DNA of 36,300 nt from CAYGJN01 sp964350135 (GCA_964350135.1 CAYGJN010000009.1:1-36300), one strand, 5' to 3'; positions 1-8,120 are shown, numbered from the stretch's first letter. Made by a program: numbers and translations. The notes: a model not told the origin generated them from the sequence alone.

Positions 1-37
1 CAATGATGTCTTGTAGTGGTGATCTTGCGTCTTCAGC

Positions 38-271
38 TTAAGCTGTTTTTTTAATTACTTTTTTGATAGTAACTTTTTTCTTTTTCTTAACAACTTTCTT
101 TTTAGCTTTTTTCTCAGCCTTAGCCTGTAAAAGCTCTAAAGCCTTCTGGGCTTGCTCATCCGAAAGAACACTCATATGGTTTTTTACTTCAAAACCGAAA
201 CCTTTTAGTTTTTCAACTAAATCAAGTGCTCCAATATCTAATGATTTTGCAACTTCAAAAATTTTAGGCAT
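38..271 (-). CDS. infB: Translation initiation factor IF-2, N-terminal piece, ending at an in-frame TAA
   Basis: The 77 residues from ATG 271 form an IF2_N domain (MPKIFEVAKSLDIGALDLVE) followed by a Lys-rich linker, as in IF-2, the GTPase that places initiator tRNA on the 30S subunit. The ATG is chosen over an upstream TTG because GGGG lies just before it. It follows nusA by 35 nt on the same strand, the classical rimP-nusA-infB order. IF-2 is normally about 700-1000 aa, but this frame meets TAA at 38-40, just after a run of seven A on the coding strand. After the TAA the same frame stays open to the window edge (12 codons), and so does the +1 frame across the A run. It may be a sequencing or assembly indel, a true frameshift, or a separate short protein; the window edge hides the answer. 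Confidence 0.6.
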   Translation of the reverse strand: MPKIFEVAKSLDIGALDLVEKLKGFGFEVKNHMSVLSDEQAQKALELLQAKAEKKAKKKVVKKKKKVTIKKVIKKTA

Positions 272-306
272 ATGCCACCCCAAACTGCTCTTCTCGAGCG
301 TTATTC

Positions 307-1725
307 TTATTTAAGCTTAAATGCTGCCAGCTCTTCTCGCAGTCTTCTTTCAGCTTCTTGAAACTTATCTTTATCATTACGTTCACTAGACTCTCCTGAT
401 CCTGATCTAATGAATCCAGGGTTAACAGGTACAGCGCTTGCGGACACAATATCTTCTTCTTCATTAGGAACAAGTTGTATTTCGCCTGCATCAGCCAAAG
501 CATGAACTTTTTCACTTAATATTTTTGCATCTTCTTCATTCATTCCACCAGCTCTAGAAATCTCTGCTGGCTCAAGGGCCAATAAGTCAGCAACAGACAT
601 AACACCTTCATGAACAAACACCTGAGCAAGAGAATCTGTAATATTCTCAAGCTGAACAAGGTTTTCAACAGATCGTTGAATTTTTTCTTGAAGCTTAGAT
701 TTAGAAATAATGTTTACATTACAACCTGTAAGCATAGCTGCAAGCCTAACGTTTTGTCCTCGTCGACCAATGGCCAATGATAATTGATCTTCTTCAACGA
801 TCACATCCATAGTCTTATCATCATGAAGCATAATAGATGTAATTTCCGCTGGAGCAAGAGCTGATCTTGCGAAAGTCTCAACATCTTCGTTCCAATTTAC
901 AATATCAATTTTCTCGCCTTGAAGCTCATTCACAACATTTTGTACACGAGACCCTTTCATACCAACACATGCACCGACAGGGTCAATATCTTTATCAGTT
1001 GTAAAAACTGCAACTTTCGCTCTATGTCCAGGCTCTCTTGCTGCTGCTTTGATCTCAATAGTTCCATCTTGGATTTCTGGAACTTCCATTTCGAAAAGCT
1101 TAACCATAAACATTGGAGACGTTCTTGAAAGACGAATCTCAGGTCCACGGTTTGTCATTACAACTTCAGTTAAATAGGCTTGAATTCTATCTCCTGGATT
1201 AAATGACTCACCAGGAATGATCTCACGACGTGACATAATAGCATCTGCTTTACCAAGATCAATAATTACATTTCCACGCTCATATCTTCTAGCAATACCA
1301 GTAATAAGATCACCCTCTCTATGCTTGAATTCTGCAAAAAGAATTTCTCTTTCAGCATCACGAACTTTTTGAAAAATAATTTGCTTTGCTGTTTGAACAG
1401 CAACTCTAGAAAAATTAGGGTTTTCAATTCTTAACCCAACGTGATCTCCAACTTCACATTCCTCGTCTAATTCACGAGCATTACCATGAGGGATTTCAAG
1501 AATTGGATCTTTAACATCTCCATCAGCAACAACATTTTTATACTGATAAATCTCAATATCATCATCGTCTTCGTTGTAACGTGTTTCGTACTCACCTTGT
1601 ATACCAAACTTCTTTCTAGCAGTTACTAGAAAAGCATGCTCAATAGCACCAATGATCACTTGTCTTTCAATGCCTCTTTCTTTACCTAAGGCCTCAATAA
1701 TTCTTCCAACTTCAGAAAAATTCAT
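307..1725 (-). CDS. nusA: Transcription termination/antitermination factor NusA
   Basis: NusA binds RNA polymerase and nascent RNA and tunes pausing, termination and antitermination. The 472-aa product has the N-terminal polymerase-binding domain (about 1-130, with the ARKKFG region), an S1 domain (about 135-205, GDLITGIARRYERGNVIIDLG), and two KH domains whose GxxG loops read GMKGSRV and IGRRGQN, followed by NVNII. The C-terminal about 100 residues are acidic and helical, with an HhH-like stretch (ADLLALEPAEI); the full double acidic repeats of E. coli NusA are not obvious. It starts 9 nt after rimP ends, so the genes are probably coupled. Regulation is likely through the leader upstream of rimP; NusA autoregulation is known for the E. 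coli operon and is inferred here. Confidence 0.97.
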   Translation of the reverse strand: MNFSEVGRIIEALGKERGIERQVIIGAIEHAFLVTARKKFGIQGEYETRYNEDDDDIEIYQYKNVVADGDVKDPILEIPHGNARELDEECEVGDHVGLRIENPNFSRVAVQTAKQIIFQKVRDAEREILFAEFKHREGDLITGIARRYERGNVIIDLGKADAIMSRREIIPGESFNPGDRIQAYLTEVVMTNRGPEIRLSRTSPMFMVKLFEMEVPEIQDGTIEIKAAAREPGHRAKVAVFTTDKDIDPVGACVGMKGSRVQNVVNELQGEKIDIVNWNEDVETFARSALAPAEITSIMLHDDKTMDVIVEEDQLSLAIGRRGQNVRLAAMLTGCNVNIISKSKLQEKIQRSVENLVQLENITDSLAQVFVHEGVMSVADLLALEPAEISRAGGMNEEDAKILSEKVHALADAGEIQLVPNEEEDIVSASAVPVNPGFIRSGSGESSERNDKDKFQEAERRLREELAAFKLK

Positions 1726-1734
1726 AACTGTCTC

Positions 1735-2238
1735 CTATAGAACGGGATCACGTTGGGCGGATTTAACAATATCCAAACCAAGTTCAACTTGAGCTTGCTT
1801 CCTACTTAAAATCAAAACGTTATCTACTACATCAACAAGCTCTGCAGTAACTTTGGTCTGACCTCTAAATGGTTTAAACTCTTTTATTTCATTATCAAAT
1901 TTTTTATTTAACCTAAGTGTAATTCTCTCACCTTTACTACTGATAAAATGTTCACGTGTACGAAGTTTTCTATAAACTCCAGGAGATGACACTTCTAACG
2001 TCAGTTGCGATGGCATCCAAATCTCTTCTTCTATATAAGGAGTAAGAGCACGATCAATGGTGGCGCAGTCTTCAATCTCTGCACTTCCCGTTTTAGGGTC
2101 TTGGATAAAAAGTCTCAAAGTATGATTTCCAACGATATAACTCATATCATAAAGCTCTAAATTATTTTCGCTTACCACTTTGGTACATAGTTCAAAGAAT
2201 TTTTTTTCAATACCTAAACGTTCGATTTCTAATTCCAT
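1735..2238 (-). CDS. rimP: Ribosome maturation factor RimP
   Basis: RimP helps assemble the 30S subunit. The 167-aa product has the family layout: an N-terminal alpha/beta domain (ELYDMSYIVGNHTLRLFIQD, then the CATIDRALTPYIEEE stretch, matching the family's DC..vsr.l...l) and a C-terminal SH3-like barrel. The hallmark LEVSSPGVYRKLRTREHF stretch, equivalent to LEVSSPGldRpL, is intact. ATG 2238 is preferred over TTG 2244, six bases upstream in frame. Neither has a clear Shine-Dalgarno, because the T-tract of a terminator-like hairpin lies directly upstream. It is the first gene of rimP-nusA-infB. The absence of a ribosome binding site ahead of a conserved gene is odd and fits a regulated leader. 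Confidence 0.95.
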   Translation of the reverse strand: MELEIERLGIEKKFFELCTKVVSENNLELYDMSYIVGNHTLRLFIQDPKTGSAEIEDCATIDRALTPYIEEEIWMPSQLTLEVSSPGVYRKLRTREHFISSKGERITLRLNKKFDNEIKEFKPFRGQTKVTAELVDVVDNVLILSRKQAQVELGLDIVKSAQRDPVL

Positions 2239-2245
2239 AAGCAAT

Positions 2246-2281
2246 AAAAAAGGGTGGGACCCTGAAAAAGAGCTCCACCCT
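2246..2281 (-). terminator. Intrinsic terminator / putative attenuator abutting rimP
   Basis: On the minus strand AGGGTGG (2281-2275) pairs with CCACCCT (2257-2251), followed by six T. The T-tract ends 7 nt before the rimP ATG. Inside the loop another AGGGT (2263-2259) can pair with the same ACCCT (2255-2251), so two alternative stems share one arm. It can end transcripts from the acetyltransferase gene, but since a promoter lies between that gene and the hairpin it must also act on rimP transcripts. Confidence 0.65.
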
Positions 2282-2343
2282 ATATCTCAAAAACACTTAA
2301 TGTGAGAATAATAAGGTACCTTCAGCAAGCTGAAAGTGTGTAG

Positions 2344-2372
2344 AATTTAATGAAAATTGCTTGAATTGTCAA
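2344..2372 (-). promoter_or_regulatory. Sigma70-type promoter for rimP-nusA-infB
   Basis: TTGACA (2372-2367) and TAAATT (2349-2344) are separated by exactly 17 bp on the minus strand. The -10 box overlaps the stop codon of the acetyltransferase gene. The predicted start near 2337 gives a leader of about 100 nt containing the hairpin TTCAGC-TT-GCTGAA (2334-2321) and then the terminator at 2281-2246. Confidence 0.6.
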
Positions 2373-2820
2373 AGGAAGCAAGTGCTTTACGCATTGTCCA
2401 AGCGTCCTTACTATCACCATAAAACTTAGGATATTTTCTCATTTTCTCAAATCCATGCTTTAGATAAAACTCAAATGCCGCTTTATTGGCAGTTGATACT
2501 TCAAGTAGGACCTCTTCAACACCTAACTCTATAAGCTTTTTTAATGAATAAAGAAGAACTCTGCTTCCATCACCTTCTCTTTTATTAATGGCCACGATTT
2601 TTAATAGCTCAGCCCTAGGCTCATAGGCAACGGCCAAAAATAAAGCAAAGCCTATAATTTCACCTTGATCATTTTTAGTATAGAAAAGCCTATAGGCTCC
2701 ACCTGTAGAACTCTCTAGGTCTTCCCATTGCTGATCACTCCAGGGATACGGAAAATGATCCTTATCAATGGATGAAAAAGACTTAAGTGGAGTATTTAGT
2801 CCCCATCTAAACTCTTCCAT
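2347..2820 (-). CDS. GNAT-family N-acetyltransferase, RimI-like
   Basis: A 157-aa protein with the GNAT fold, which transfers acetyl from acetyl-CoA to an amine. Visible family marks are HFPYPWSDQQWE near the N-terminus (compare the HPYPWS segment of RimI), a beta-4 strand ELLKIVAINKREGDGSRVLL carrying a changed acetyl-CoA loop, EVLLEVSTANKAAFEFYLKHGF, and a late FYGDSKDAWTMRKAL. These match RimI, which acetylates the N-terminal Ala of ribosomal protein S18. The usual Q/RxxGxG/A loop reads KREGDGS, a one-residue variant. The ATG overlaps the stop of the upstream TPR regulator (TAATG), so translation is coupled. A paralogue with another substrate cannot be excluded. Confidence 0.8.
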   Translation of the reverse strand: MEEFRWGLNTPLKSFSSIDKDHFPYPWSDQQWEDLESSTGGAYRLFYTKNDQGEIIGFALFLAVAYEPRAELLKIVAINKREGDGSRVLLYSLKKLIELGVEEVLLEVSTANKAAFEFYLKHGFEKMRKYPKFYGDSKDAWTMRKALASFDNSSNFH

Positions 2821-4070
2821 TAAACAGGTGAGCTTAGATCAATATTACCAAGTGAGTCAACGCTCGTATTTGCCTCTCTATTAAAGCGAATATTTACGTG
2901 TGGATTAAAGGCGTATCCATCTTTACCACGAATAATATACTTACGCTTCTCAGTCTTAGGCTCAATAAGTTTTCTCAAGCGAGAAATACTTGTATAAATA
3001 AGCTTGTCATGAATAAGCGGATTATACTCATCTTTCCAAATCAATTTAGATAATTGATCCTTATCAAAGCAAGCACCAGGATTTTTTGCTAATAAGAAAA
3101 GAATCTCTAAAAGAACAAAGCGATGTTTGAAATCAATTGTTCCAAGAGTTCTTTCATGAACCATTCTATTATTTCTATCTAAATAAAGATCAACATTAGA
3201 GTCATTTACATCACTTATCTCTGATCTAATTAATCTATCAAGACGAACAAATGCTGTAGGATCGATAGATGAAATTGCTATTTCAAAAAAAGTTAGTGCC
3301 TGATTGTATTTACCCATTTTCTTGAAGATAGTTCCTCTGCCAAGAAGGATATAAGCATAAAGGTTCCAACAAGACTTACTCATAAGATGAGCATTAGCTG
3401 CATCATAAAATTTTGTGGCCTTGTCAAAATCATTAAGCTCAGCATAGATATTTCCATAAAGAAGATTCATAGTCCCCTTTAAGTATGTCTTTCCTAGGAT
3501 TTTTAAAAGCTCACCAAGTTGCCCAAGGTAATCAAGAGATTTTTCAAAATTCTTTGTTTGAAAACTTCCTGAAGCAAGTGCATATAGTGATTTCGCAAGC
3601 ACATCTGGTTCATTTTCTGAACGAGCTTTATTAATGGCCATGTCAAAACTTTGAAAAGCTTCCTGAAATTGACCTCTGTAAGTTTTTACAATTCCAGCAT
3701 TGTAGAAAACTTCCGAATTAAGTGAACCAAATTCTTTCATAGCACGGTCAACAATAAACTCAGAACGACGTATATAATGGTCTGTACGATCACTATCAAG
3801 CATCTCTGATGAGGTTCTTACTAGAAAACCAAGAACTTTGAATTCAAAAAAGAAATCTTTTGTTTCATAACAAAGGTCTAGTGCTTTCCCAAAATAATCT
3901 CTTGCCCTTTTTAAATCACTTTTGTCGTAATAGATTTTTCCCAGTCTATAATAAGCTTCCCCACGCTCTCTTCTTTCTTCTTCACTCATGGAACGAAGAT
4001 CTTCAGGTACTTTTTGAACAATACCTTTCATAAGGATTTCTTGAGTGTGGTTTGTGTTGGTTTGATCCAT
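2820..4070 (-). CDS. TPR protein with C-terminal winged-helix DNA-binding domain (transcriptional regulator)
   Basis: 416 aa with no signal peptide, so cytoplasmic. Residues about 30-275 are helical TPR-like repeats (for example AYYRLGKIYYDKSDLKRARDYF and LGRGTIFKKMGKYNQALTFF). Residues about 310-395 resemble an OmpR/PhoB winged helix (KHRFVLLEILFLLAKNPGAC, then DKLIYTSISRLRKLIEP as recognition helix, then KYIIRGKDGYAFNP as wing). There is no receiver domain, so the signal is probably protein-protein or ligand binding through the TPRs. SARP/BTAD and MalT-like regulators use similar parts in other orders. AGGAG lies 10 nt before the ATG. The last base overlaps the acetyltransferase start. Targets are unknown; the divergent ddl gene and the downstream acetyltransferase are candidates only by proximity. 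Confidence 0.8.
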   Translation of the reverse strand: MDQTNTNHTQEILMKGIVQKVPEDLRSMSEEERRERGEAYYRLGKIYYDKSDLKRARDYFGKALDLCYETKDFFFEFKVLGFLVRTSSEMLDSDRTDHYIRRSEFIVDRAMKEFGSLNSEVFYNAGIVKTYRGQFQEAFQSFDMAINKARSENEPDVLAKSLYALASGSFQTKNFEKSLDYLGQLGELLKILGKTYLKGTMNLLYGNIYAELNDFDKATKFYDAANAHLMSKSCWNLYAYILLGRGTIFKKMGKYNQALTFFEIAISSIDPTAFVRLDRLIRSEISDVNDSNVDLYLDRNNRMVHERTLGTIDFKHRFVLLEILFLLAKNPGACFDKDQLSKLIWKDEYNPLIHDKLIYTSISRLRKLIEPKTEKRKYIIRGKDGYAFNPHVNIRFNREANTSVDSLGNIDLSSPV

Positions 4071-4293
4071 TTGCGCCAGTCTCCTGTTTATTACCTAGGA
4101 TTAAGTCAATCCCATATGTTTAATACAATTAACGCAAGGCTTTGGAAAGATAAATCTTACAGTTTGTAACACCTGGTGAGAAATGCGCCTAAGCCACTGA
4201 AATCAAAGAGAGTTATTAAGGAAAATATCATTATTTTTTACAAAAAACTTACAAAACCGTCAATGAATGTCAGAACTATGGGCCTCCCTGCAT

Positions 4294-4322
4294 AAAGCAT
4301 CTTATAATCATTCTAATGCTTT
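4294..4322. repeat. Inverted repeat in the ddl leader
   Basis: AAAGCAT (4294-4300) and ATGCTTT (4316-4322) form a 7-bp stem with a 15-nt loop, directly before the ddl Shine-Dalgarno AGGGG. It could be an operator or an mRNA hairpin; there is no T-tract. The rest of the 263-bp divergent region 4071-4333 shows no clear paired promoter boxes. Confidence 0.35.
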
Positions 4323-4333
4323 AGGGGACTCCA

Positions 4334-5305
4334 ATGAAAAATGTTTTGTTTATTACTGGCGGCAAAGGCGAAGAACGAGAAGTCACTCTTAGAAGTGCAG
4401 TGTTTTTAAAGTCAAAACTTAGTCCAGAAAGTTTTAATATTTTCCATATTGAAATTGCTGAAGATGGAAGTTGGAATTTAGACGGCTCTCCATGTGTCCT
4501 AGGCTTTAAAGGACTTTTGCAAACTAAGTCTGGAGAAGTTCAAATTGATTATGCCATTGGCTATATTCACGGAGCACCTGGAGAAACAGGACAAATTATA
4601 GGCATGTTTGAAACTTTAGAGATCCCTTTTCTTGGGCCATCAAGTGAGTCTAGTATTTTATGCTTTAACAAAATTAGTACAAAACTTTGGCTTGAAAAAG
4701 TTGAAGTGCCTGTAACACCTTACGCAGTTATTATTGATCAATGTGAAGAGCAGGTTCTAAAGGCCAAAACTTTTTTAAAAGAACATAAAGATATTTTTCT
4801 TAAGGCCAGCAATCAAGGATCTTCCATTGGTTGTTACCACGTTCAAAATGATGAAGAACTTGAAAAAGGCTTGAGCAATGCCTTTAAGCTTTCTCCTTAT
4901 GTTCTTCTTGAAAAAACTATTAAAGGCAGAGAGCTTGAAGTTTCAGCCTACGAGTATCAAGGAAGATTATATATTAGCTACCCGGGAGAAGTAACTCCGC
5001 CAGAGGGTGGGTTTTATGATTATCATGAAAAATATCATAGTGAATCTCAAAGCAAGCTTAGTATAAAGGCCCAAAACTTAGATGAATCAGATGTCACAAG
5101 AATAAAAGAGTTATCTACTCGAGCTTTTAGAGGCCTAAAAATCAAAGATCTTTCAAGGATTGATTTCTTTCTCTGTAAAACTGGTGAAATTTATTTAAAT
5201 GAGATAAACACCTTTCCAGGCCTTACAGAGATCTCCATGTTTCCCAAAATGATGGAAAGCGAAGGTCTTGCATTTGAAGAGTTTTTAAAAGACCGAATAA
5301 AATGA
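4334..5305 (+). CDS. ddl: D-alanine--D-alanine ligase family protein
   Basis: An ATP-grasp enzyme that makes D-Ala-D-Ala for peptidoglycan. The 323-aa product has the N-terminal GGKGEEREVTLRSA (family GGxSxEhEVSlxSa), IHGAPGETGQIIGMFE (HGxxGEdGxiQG), FNKISTK (family DKxxtK with D replaced by N), the ATP-grasp FLKASNQGSSIGC, and the catalytic and metal-binding segments EVTPPEGGFYDYHEKY, DLSRIDFFL and LNEINTFPGLTEISMFPKM. Length fits Ddl. It has a good Shine-Dalgarno and is transcribed divergently from the TPR regulator. Classical DdlB sits beside murC/ftsQ; its isolated position here suggests a second copy or a dispersed dcw cluster. Confidence 0.9.
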   Translation: MKNVLFITGGKGEEREVTLRSAVFLKSKLSPESFNIFHIEIAEDGSWNLDGSPCVLGFKGLLQTKSGEVQIDYAIGYIHGAPGETGQIIGMFETLEIPFLGPSSESSILCFNKISTKLWLEKVEVPVTPYAVIIDQCEEQVLKAKTFLKEHKDIFLKASNQGSSIGCYHVQNDEELEKGLSNAFKLSPYVLLEKTIKGRELEVSAYEYQGRLYISYPGEVTPPEGGFYDYHEKYHSESQSKLSIKAQNLDESDVTRIKELSTRAFRGLKIKDLSRIDFFLCKTGEIYLNEINTFPGLTEISMFPKMMESEGLAFEEFLKDRIK

Positions 5306-5381
5306 TCAGAAAATAGTTCTCTAGACATTTATTTCCCCTAAGTAAACTTATCGTCAGTTTTTTCCAAAAGTTGACTAAAAC

Positions 5382-5389
5382 TCCGATAA
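5382..5389 (+). promoter_or_regulatory. Sigma28-type -10 box (TCCGATAA) directly before the HD-GYP-like gene
   Basis: TCCGATAA matches 7 of 8 bases of the sigma28 (FliA) -10 consensus GCCGATAA. The second in-frame ATG (5397) lies 7 nt after the box, where transcription should start, and there is no Shine-Dalgarno, so the mRNA may be leaderless. A TAAA -35 at the standard distance is not seen; the nearest match, AAAAGTTG, is too close. Confidence 0.45.
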
Positions 5390-5396
5390 GTAGATG

Positions 5397-6389
5397 ATGA
5401 GTGCTTTTAAACTATTTGAACAATCATATCTTCCAAGTCAGCTGACCCCCATAGGTCTTAAGGAACTTACGTTCTTAAAAATTAGCCCATGTGATGTTTG
5501 GGTTTTTGAAAATGGCGAGTTCAGTGTTGAGCTAAAGGCTAAAGAAGATATTACTAAAAATACTTTAAGAAGCCTTGTTGCTAGACAAATTTTTTTGGTT
5601 TTTGTGGCCAATGAAAATCTCACTCTCTTTCAAGAACAACAACAAAGAAATCTAAGAATTGTAACAAGGGGTCTTTCTATTGGGGACTCTCTTCAAAATG
5701 CGAAAAAACAAATGTCTCTTCTCTCTGTTAATATGGGTTATCTCTATAAAGACCCAGTAAATGACCAGGCCCTTGATTTACAATTTCAAAGCGCAAAAAA
5801 CTTAGCGCATTTTTGCATGGATAACCATCGAGCATTGCCTCAGCTTTTTGCAGCATTTGCTAATCAAAGGTATCACTACACTCTTGCACAACCTTTACTC
5901 TCATCATTTTTGCTTGCTGCTTTTTTAAAGTTCTCAAAACATTTTTCAACAAAAGAAATTGAGACACTTTTTTTAGCAAGTTATTTTAAAGATATTGGAA
6001 TGTCCCTTCTTCCAAATGAAACTTATGACAAAACTGAACTAAGTGCTAAAGAGACTAGACTTGTAAAAAATCATACTCAGCATTCAATTGATTTATTACA
6101 GGGTAGAGTCCCTCTAAATCCAAATTACCTTCATATTATTGGAAATCATCATACCCATTCACTTATTAAGTCGGTGGAGGAAGATAGACACGATATGGTT
6201 GAGGGAATTGAGACACTATTAGTTGTTATGATGGATATGTTAGCTGCTATGATTTCTCCCCGCCCTTACAGAGAAGGCATGAGCGTTTATGCAGCTCTTG
6301 AAAAACTAAAAGTACTTTACGCAACTACTCACCCAAAAGAGTTTAAATACTTAATCTATTTCATTCAAAAGTTTTTTGGTCAGTTTTAA
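5397..6389 (+). CDS. Degenerate HD-GYP-type protein
   Basis: 330 aa from the second of two adjacent ATGs (5394 and 5397). The N-terminal about 130 residues are an uncharacterised alpha/beta domain. Residues about 130-330 follow the HD-GYP (cyclic-di-GMP phosphodiesterase) fold: His160, then YFKDIGMSLLP where HD has become K198-D199, NHTQHS (His226), IIGNHH (251-252), and the late SPRPYREGMSVYAALEKL typical of HD-GYP. The GYP loop is absent: the segment after HH is short and reads HSLIKSVEEDRHD. With a metal ligand and the GYP motif lost it is probably not an active phosphodiesterase and may instead bind a ligand or partner. It stands alone between ddl and a small gene, with a sigma28-like box right before the start. 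Confidence 0.75.
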   Translation: MSAFKLFEQSYLPSQLTPIGLKELTFLKISPCDVWVFENGEFSVELKAKEDITKNTLRSLVARQIFLVFVANENLTLFQEQQQRNLRIVTRGLSIGDSLQNAKKQMSLLSVNMGYLYKDPVNDQALDLQFQSAKNLAHFCMDNHRALPQLFAAFANQRYHYTLAQPLLSSFLLAAFLKFSKHFSTKEIETLFLASYFKDIGMSLLPNETYDKTELSAKETRLVKNHTQHSIDLLQGRVPLNPNYLHIIGNHHTHSLIKSVEEDRHDMVEGIETLLVVMMDMLAAMISPRPYREGMSVYAALEKLKVLYATTHPKEFKYLIYFIQKFFGQF

Positions 6390-6505
6390 AATTCCAAAGT
6401 CTTTAAAAAATGTCTTTTCAAAGTGTTAGAAATTCTTAAAAATATAAGTATATGGTTTTACAGGGATTGTAGGACCACTGATTGAGTCATCCAAGGAGGG
6501 AGATC

Positions 6506-6742
6506 ATGGCATTACCGGAAGCAAGTCCACTAACTGGAATTTTCCAAGAAGAAACAGTTATTATTGACTTTGGTGAACATGAAGGAAAATCAGTTCTCGA
6601 AGTATCTGATACACACCCGGCCTTTTATCAACGCATGATAGAAGCTAAAGAAGAAAAAGATTGTGAGTTTAGTATTAGAAGAGGTTTTGGAAAAAACTTT
6701 CTTCTAAGTATGAATGTTACTGTTCAAGAGACAAGGGCCTGA
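6506..6742 (+). CDS. Small protein with an ExoX-C-like motif
   Basis: 78 aa from ATG 6506, chosen because AAGGAGG lies 7-8 nt upstream; an upstream TTG at 6482 would place that Shine-Dalgarno inside the gene. The core IDFGEHEGKSVLEVSDTHPA resembles the small fGkhkGksi.ev...dp.Y motif found at the C-terminus of ExoX-type exonucleases and in some stand-alone proteins of unknown role. There is no catalytic motif, signal peptide or membrane segment. It is monocistronic between the HD-GYP-like gene and a convergent gene, with a hairpin just after its stop. Function unknown; a DNA- or protein-binding adaptor is a guess. Confidence 0.6.
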   Translation: MALPEASPLTGIFQEETVIIDFGEHEGKSVLEVSDTHPAFYQRMIEAKEEKDCEFSIRRGFGKNFLLSMNVTVQETRA

Positions 6743-6767
6743 ATCAGTATCTTGTATCTGTTTCAGT

Positions 6768-6788
6768 ATCTAGTTCTAGAAACTAGAT
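6768..6788. terminator. Hairpin between convergent genes
   Basis: ATCTAGTT (6768-6775), loop CTAGA, AACTAGAT (6781-6788): a perfect 8-bp stem. On the plus strand it is followed by a pyrimidine-rich tail (CTTTCCTTCTTCTTTT), making a plausible terminator for the 78-aa gene. It contains the stop codon of the convergent Nudix-MBL gene. Confidence 0.5.
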
Positions 6789-8081
6789 CTTTCCTTCTTC
6801 TTTTAATTTTTCAATATGAGAATTAATATTACAAAGGGCCAACGGTATAAGCTTTTTATGGAGTCTTGGATAAATAATACTTAAGGCCTCATCTGCCGTT
6901 TTACCTTCTTTGATTACTTCTAACACCTGCTTTTCTCTTAACACTCTATGCTCTAATGCTTGCTCTAAATAATAAGCGCTCCCAAGAGCAATTCCATGAG
7001 ATGGAATAATAACCTTAGGGTTTAAAGCAATACATCTTTTAAGACTGTTAAAGTATTTTTTCATATTGCCCTCAGGAGGGGCTATTACAACTGTTCCCAG
7101 GCCTTGAATAAGATCTCCTACAATAATCCAAGTATAATCCTGCGAGGCAAGTGCAAGTTGTCCCTCATCATGTCCAGGGACTTCTAAAACAAGAATCTTT
7201 CTTGTAAGCCACTCGCCTACTACGTCCCCTTCTTTAATAAGCTTATGAGATATTCCTTCAAAATAATCCTCACCTAAATCATTTTTTAACTCTTTTGCAG
7301 TATAAGAACTTGTCATTATTGGAAGCCCTAGATCAAGAGCAATCTCTCTAGCATATTCTCTATGGTCAGGATGATGATGAGTTAACAGGATTGCTCTTAA
7401 AGTTTTAGTTTTAAGATAAAGCATTAACTCTTTTAAGGTCGCTCCATCTTTGGGAGAAGGATCAACCAAAACTCCATCTATAATAAATGCATTTGTCGTA
7501 GTTGCTGGAGGAAGTGTATTAGAAGGAATAGGTAAAATAAAAAGATCATTCAAGGGAGCTATTTCATAAAATGGTTTTTCAAACTCTTTGACTAATGAAA
7601 TAAATACTTCTTCAGGGTCAGCTCTCTTAGCAAGGGCCTCAATAATAGTTTTTACAGGAGGAACTAAAAGAAGATTTCCTTTTTCATATTCTTGTAAAAA
7701 AAATAATGAGCTATTCCAACTTCCTGACTCCAACTCTCTTTTATCAATTTTAAGATTAGGTCTATGAGAAAGCTCTATAATCAAAGTTGTATTTAAAAAA
7801 CGCCTGGGATTAAAACTAGGGGTAAGAAATTTACCAAGATTTTTAACAACTAATATTTTTTCAGTTAAAAGATCAATGCCGAGTTCTTCCTGGACTTCTC
7901 TTACAGCCCCTCCCCAAATAGAAGGTTCAATAGCAAAAGAATTCTCTTGCATGTCCGAAGCTTCAATTTTTCCTCCGGGAAAAGCGTCGTAGCCGCTAAA
8001 TGCTCTAAGGTTTTTACGTCGCTTAACCAGAACAATTTCTTGTTTATAACAAAGAACAACGGCCACTGACTCTTTTAACAC
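6783..8081 (-). CDS. Nudix hydrolase / metallo-beta-lactamase-fold fusion protein
   Basis: 432 aa. Residues about 1-185 are a Nudix domain whose box is split: FPGGKIEASD, an insert of about 15 residues, then GGAVREVQEELGI. The catalytic REVQEE helix is intact. This split box resembles NUDT19-type enzymes, which cleave CoA-like diphosphates. Residues about 190-432 are an MBL domain: LTHHHPDH (metal-binding HxHxDH), EVPGHDEGQLAL, VGDLIQGL, IPSHG, then a helical tail with KTADEALSIIYPRL, as in LACTB2-like nucleases/hydrolases. The start is GTG 8081 with AAAGGAAG 7 nt upstream. It converges with the 78-aa gene and diverges from the HPPD gene. One chain could perform two successive hydrolyses, but the substrate is unknown. 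Confidence 0.85.
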   Translation of the reverse strand: MLKESVAVVLCYKQEIVLVKRRKNLRAFSGYDAFPGGKIEASDMQENSFAIEPSIWGGAVREVQEELGIDLLTEKILVVKNLGKFLTPSFNPRRFLNTTLIIELSHRPNLKIDKRELESGSWNSSLFFLQEYEKGNLLLVPPVKTIIEALAKRADPEEVFISLVKEFEKPFYEIAPLNDLFILPIPSNTLPPATTTNAFIIDGVLVDPSPKDGATLKELMLYLKTKTLRAILLTHHHPDHREYAREIALDLGLPIMTSSYTAKELKNDLGEDYFEGISHKLIKEGDVVGEWLTRKILVLEVPGHDEGQLALASQDYTWIIVGDLIQGLGTVVIAPPEGNMKKYFNSLKRCIALNPKVIIPSHGIALGSAYYLEQALEHRVLREKQVLEVIKEGKTADEALSIIYPRLHKKLIPLALCNINSHIEKLKEEGKI

Positions 8082-8120
8082 TTTGCAACTTCCTTTAAAT
8101 CAAACATATATCATTGTCCA

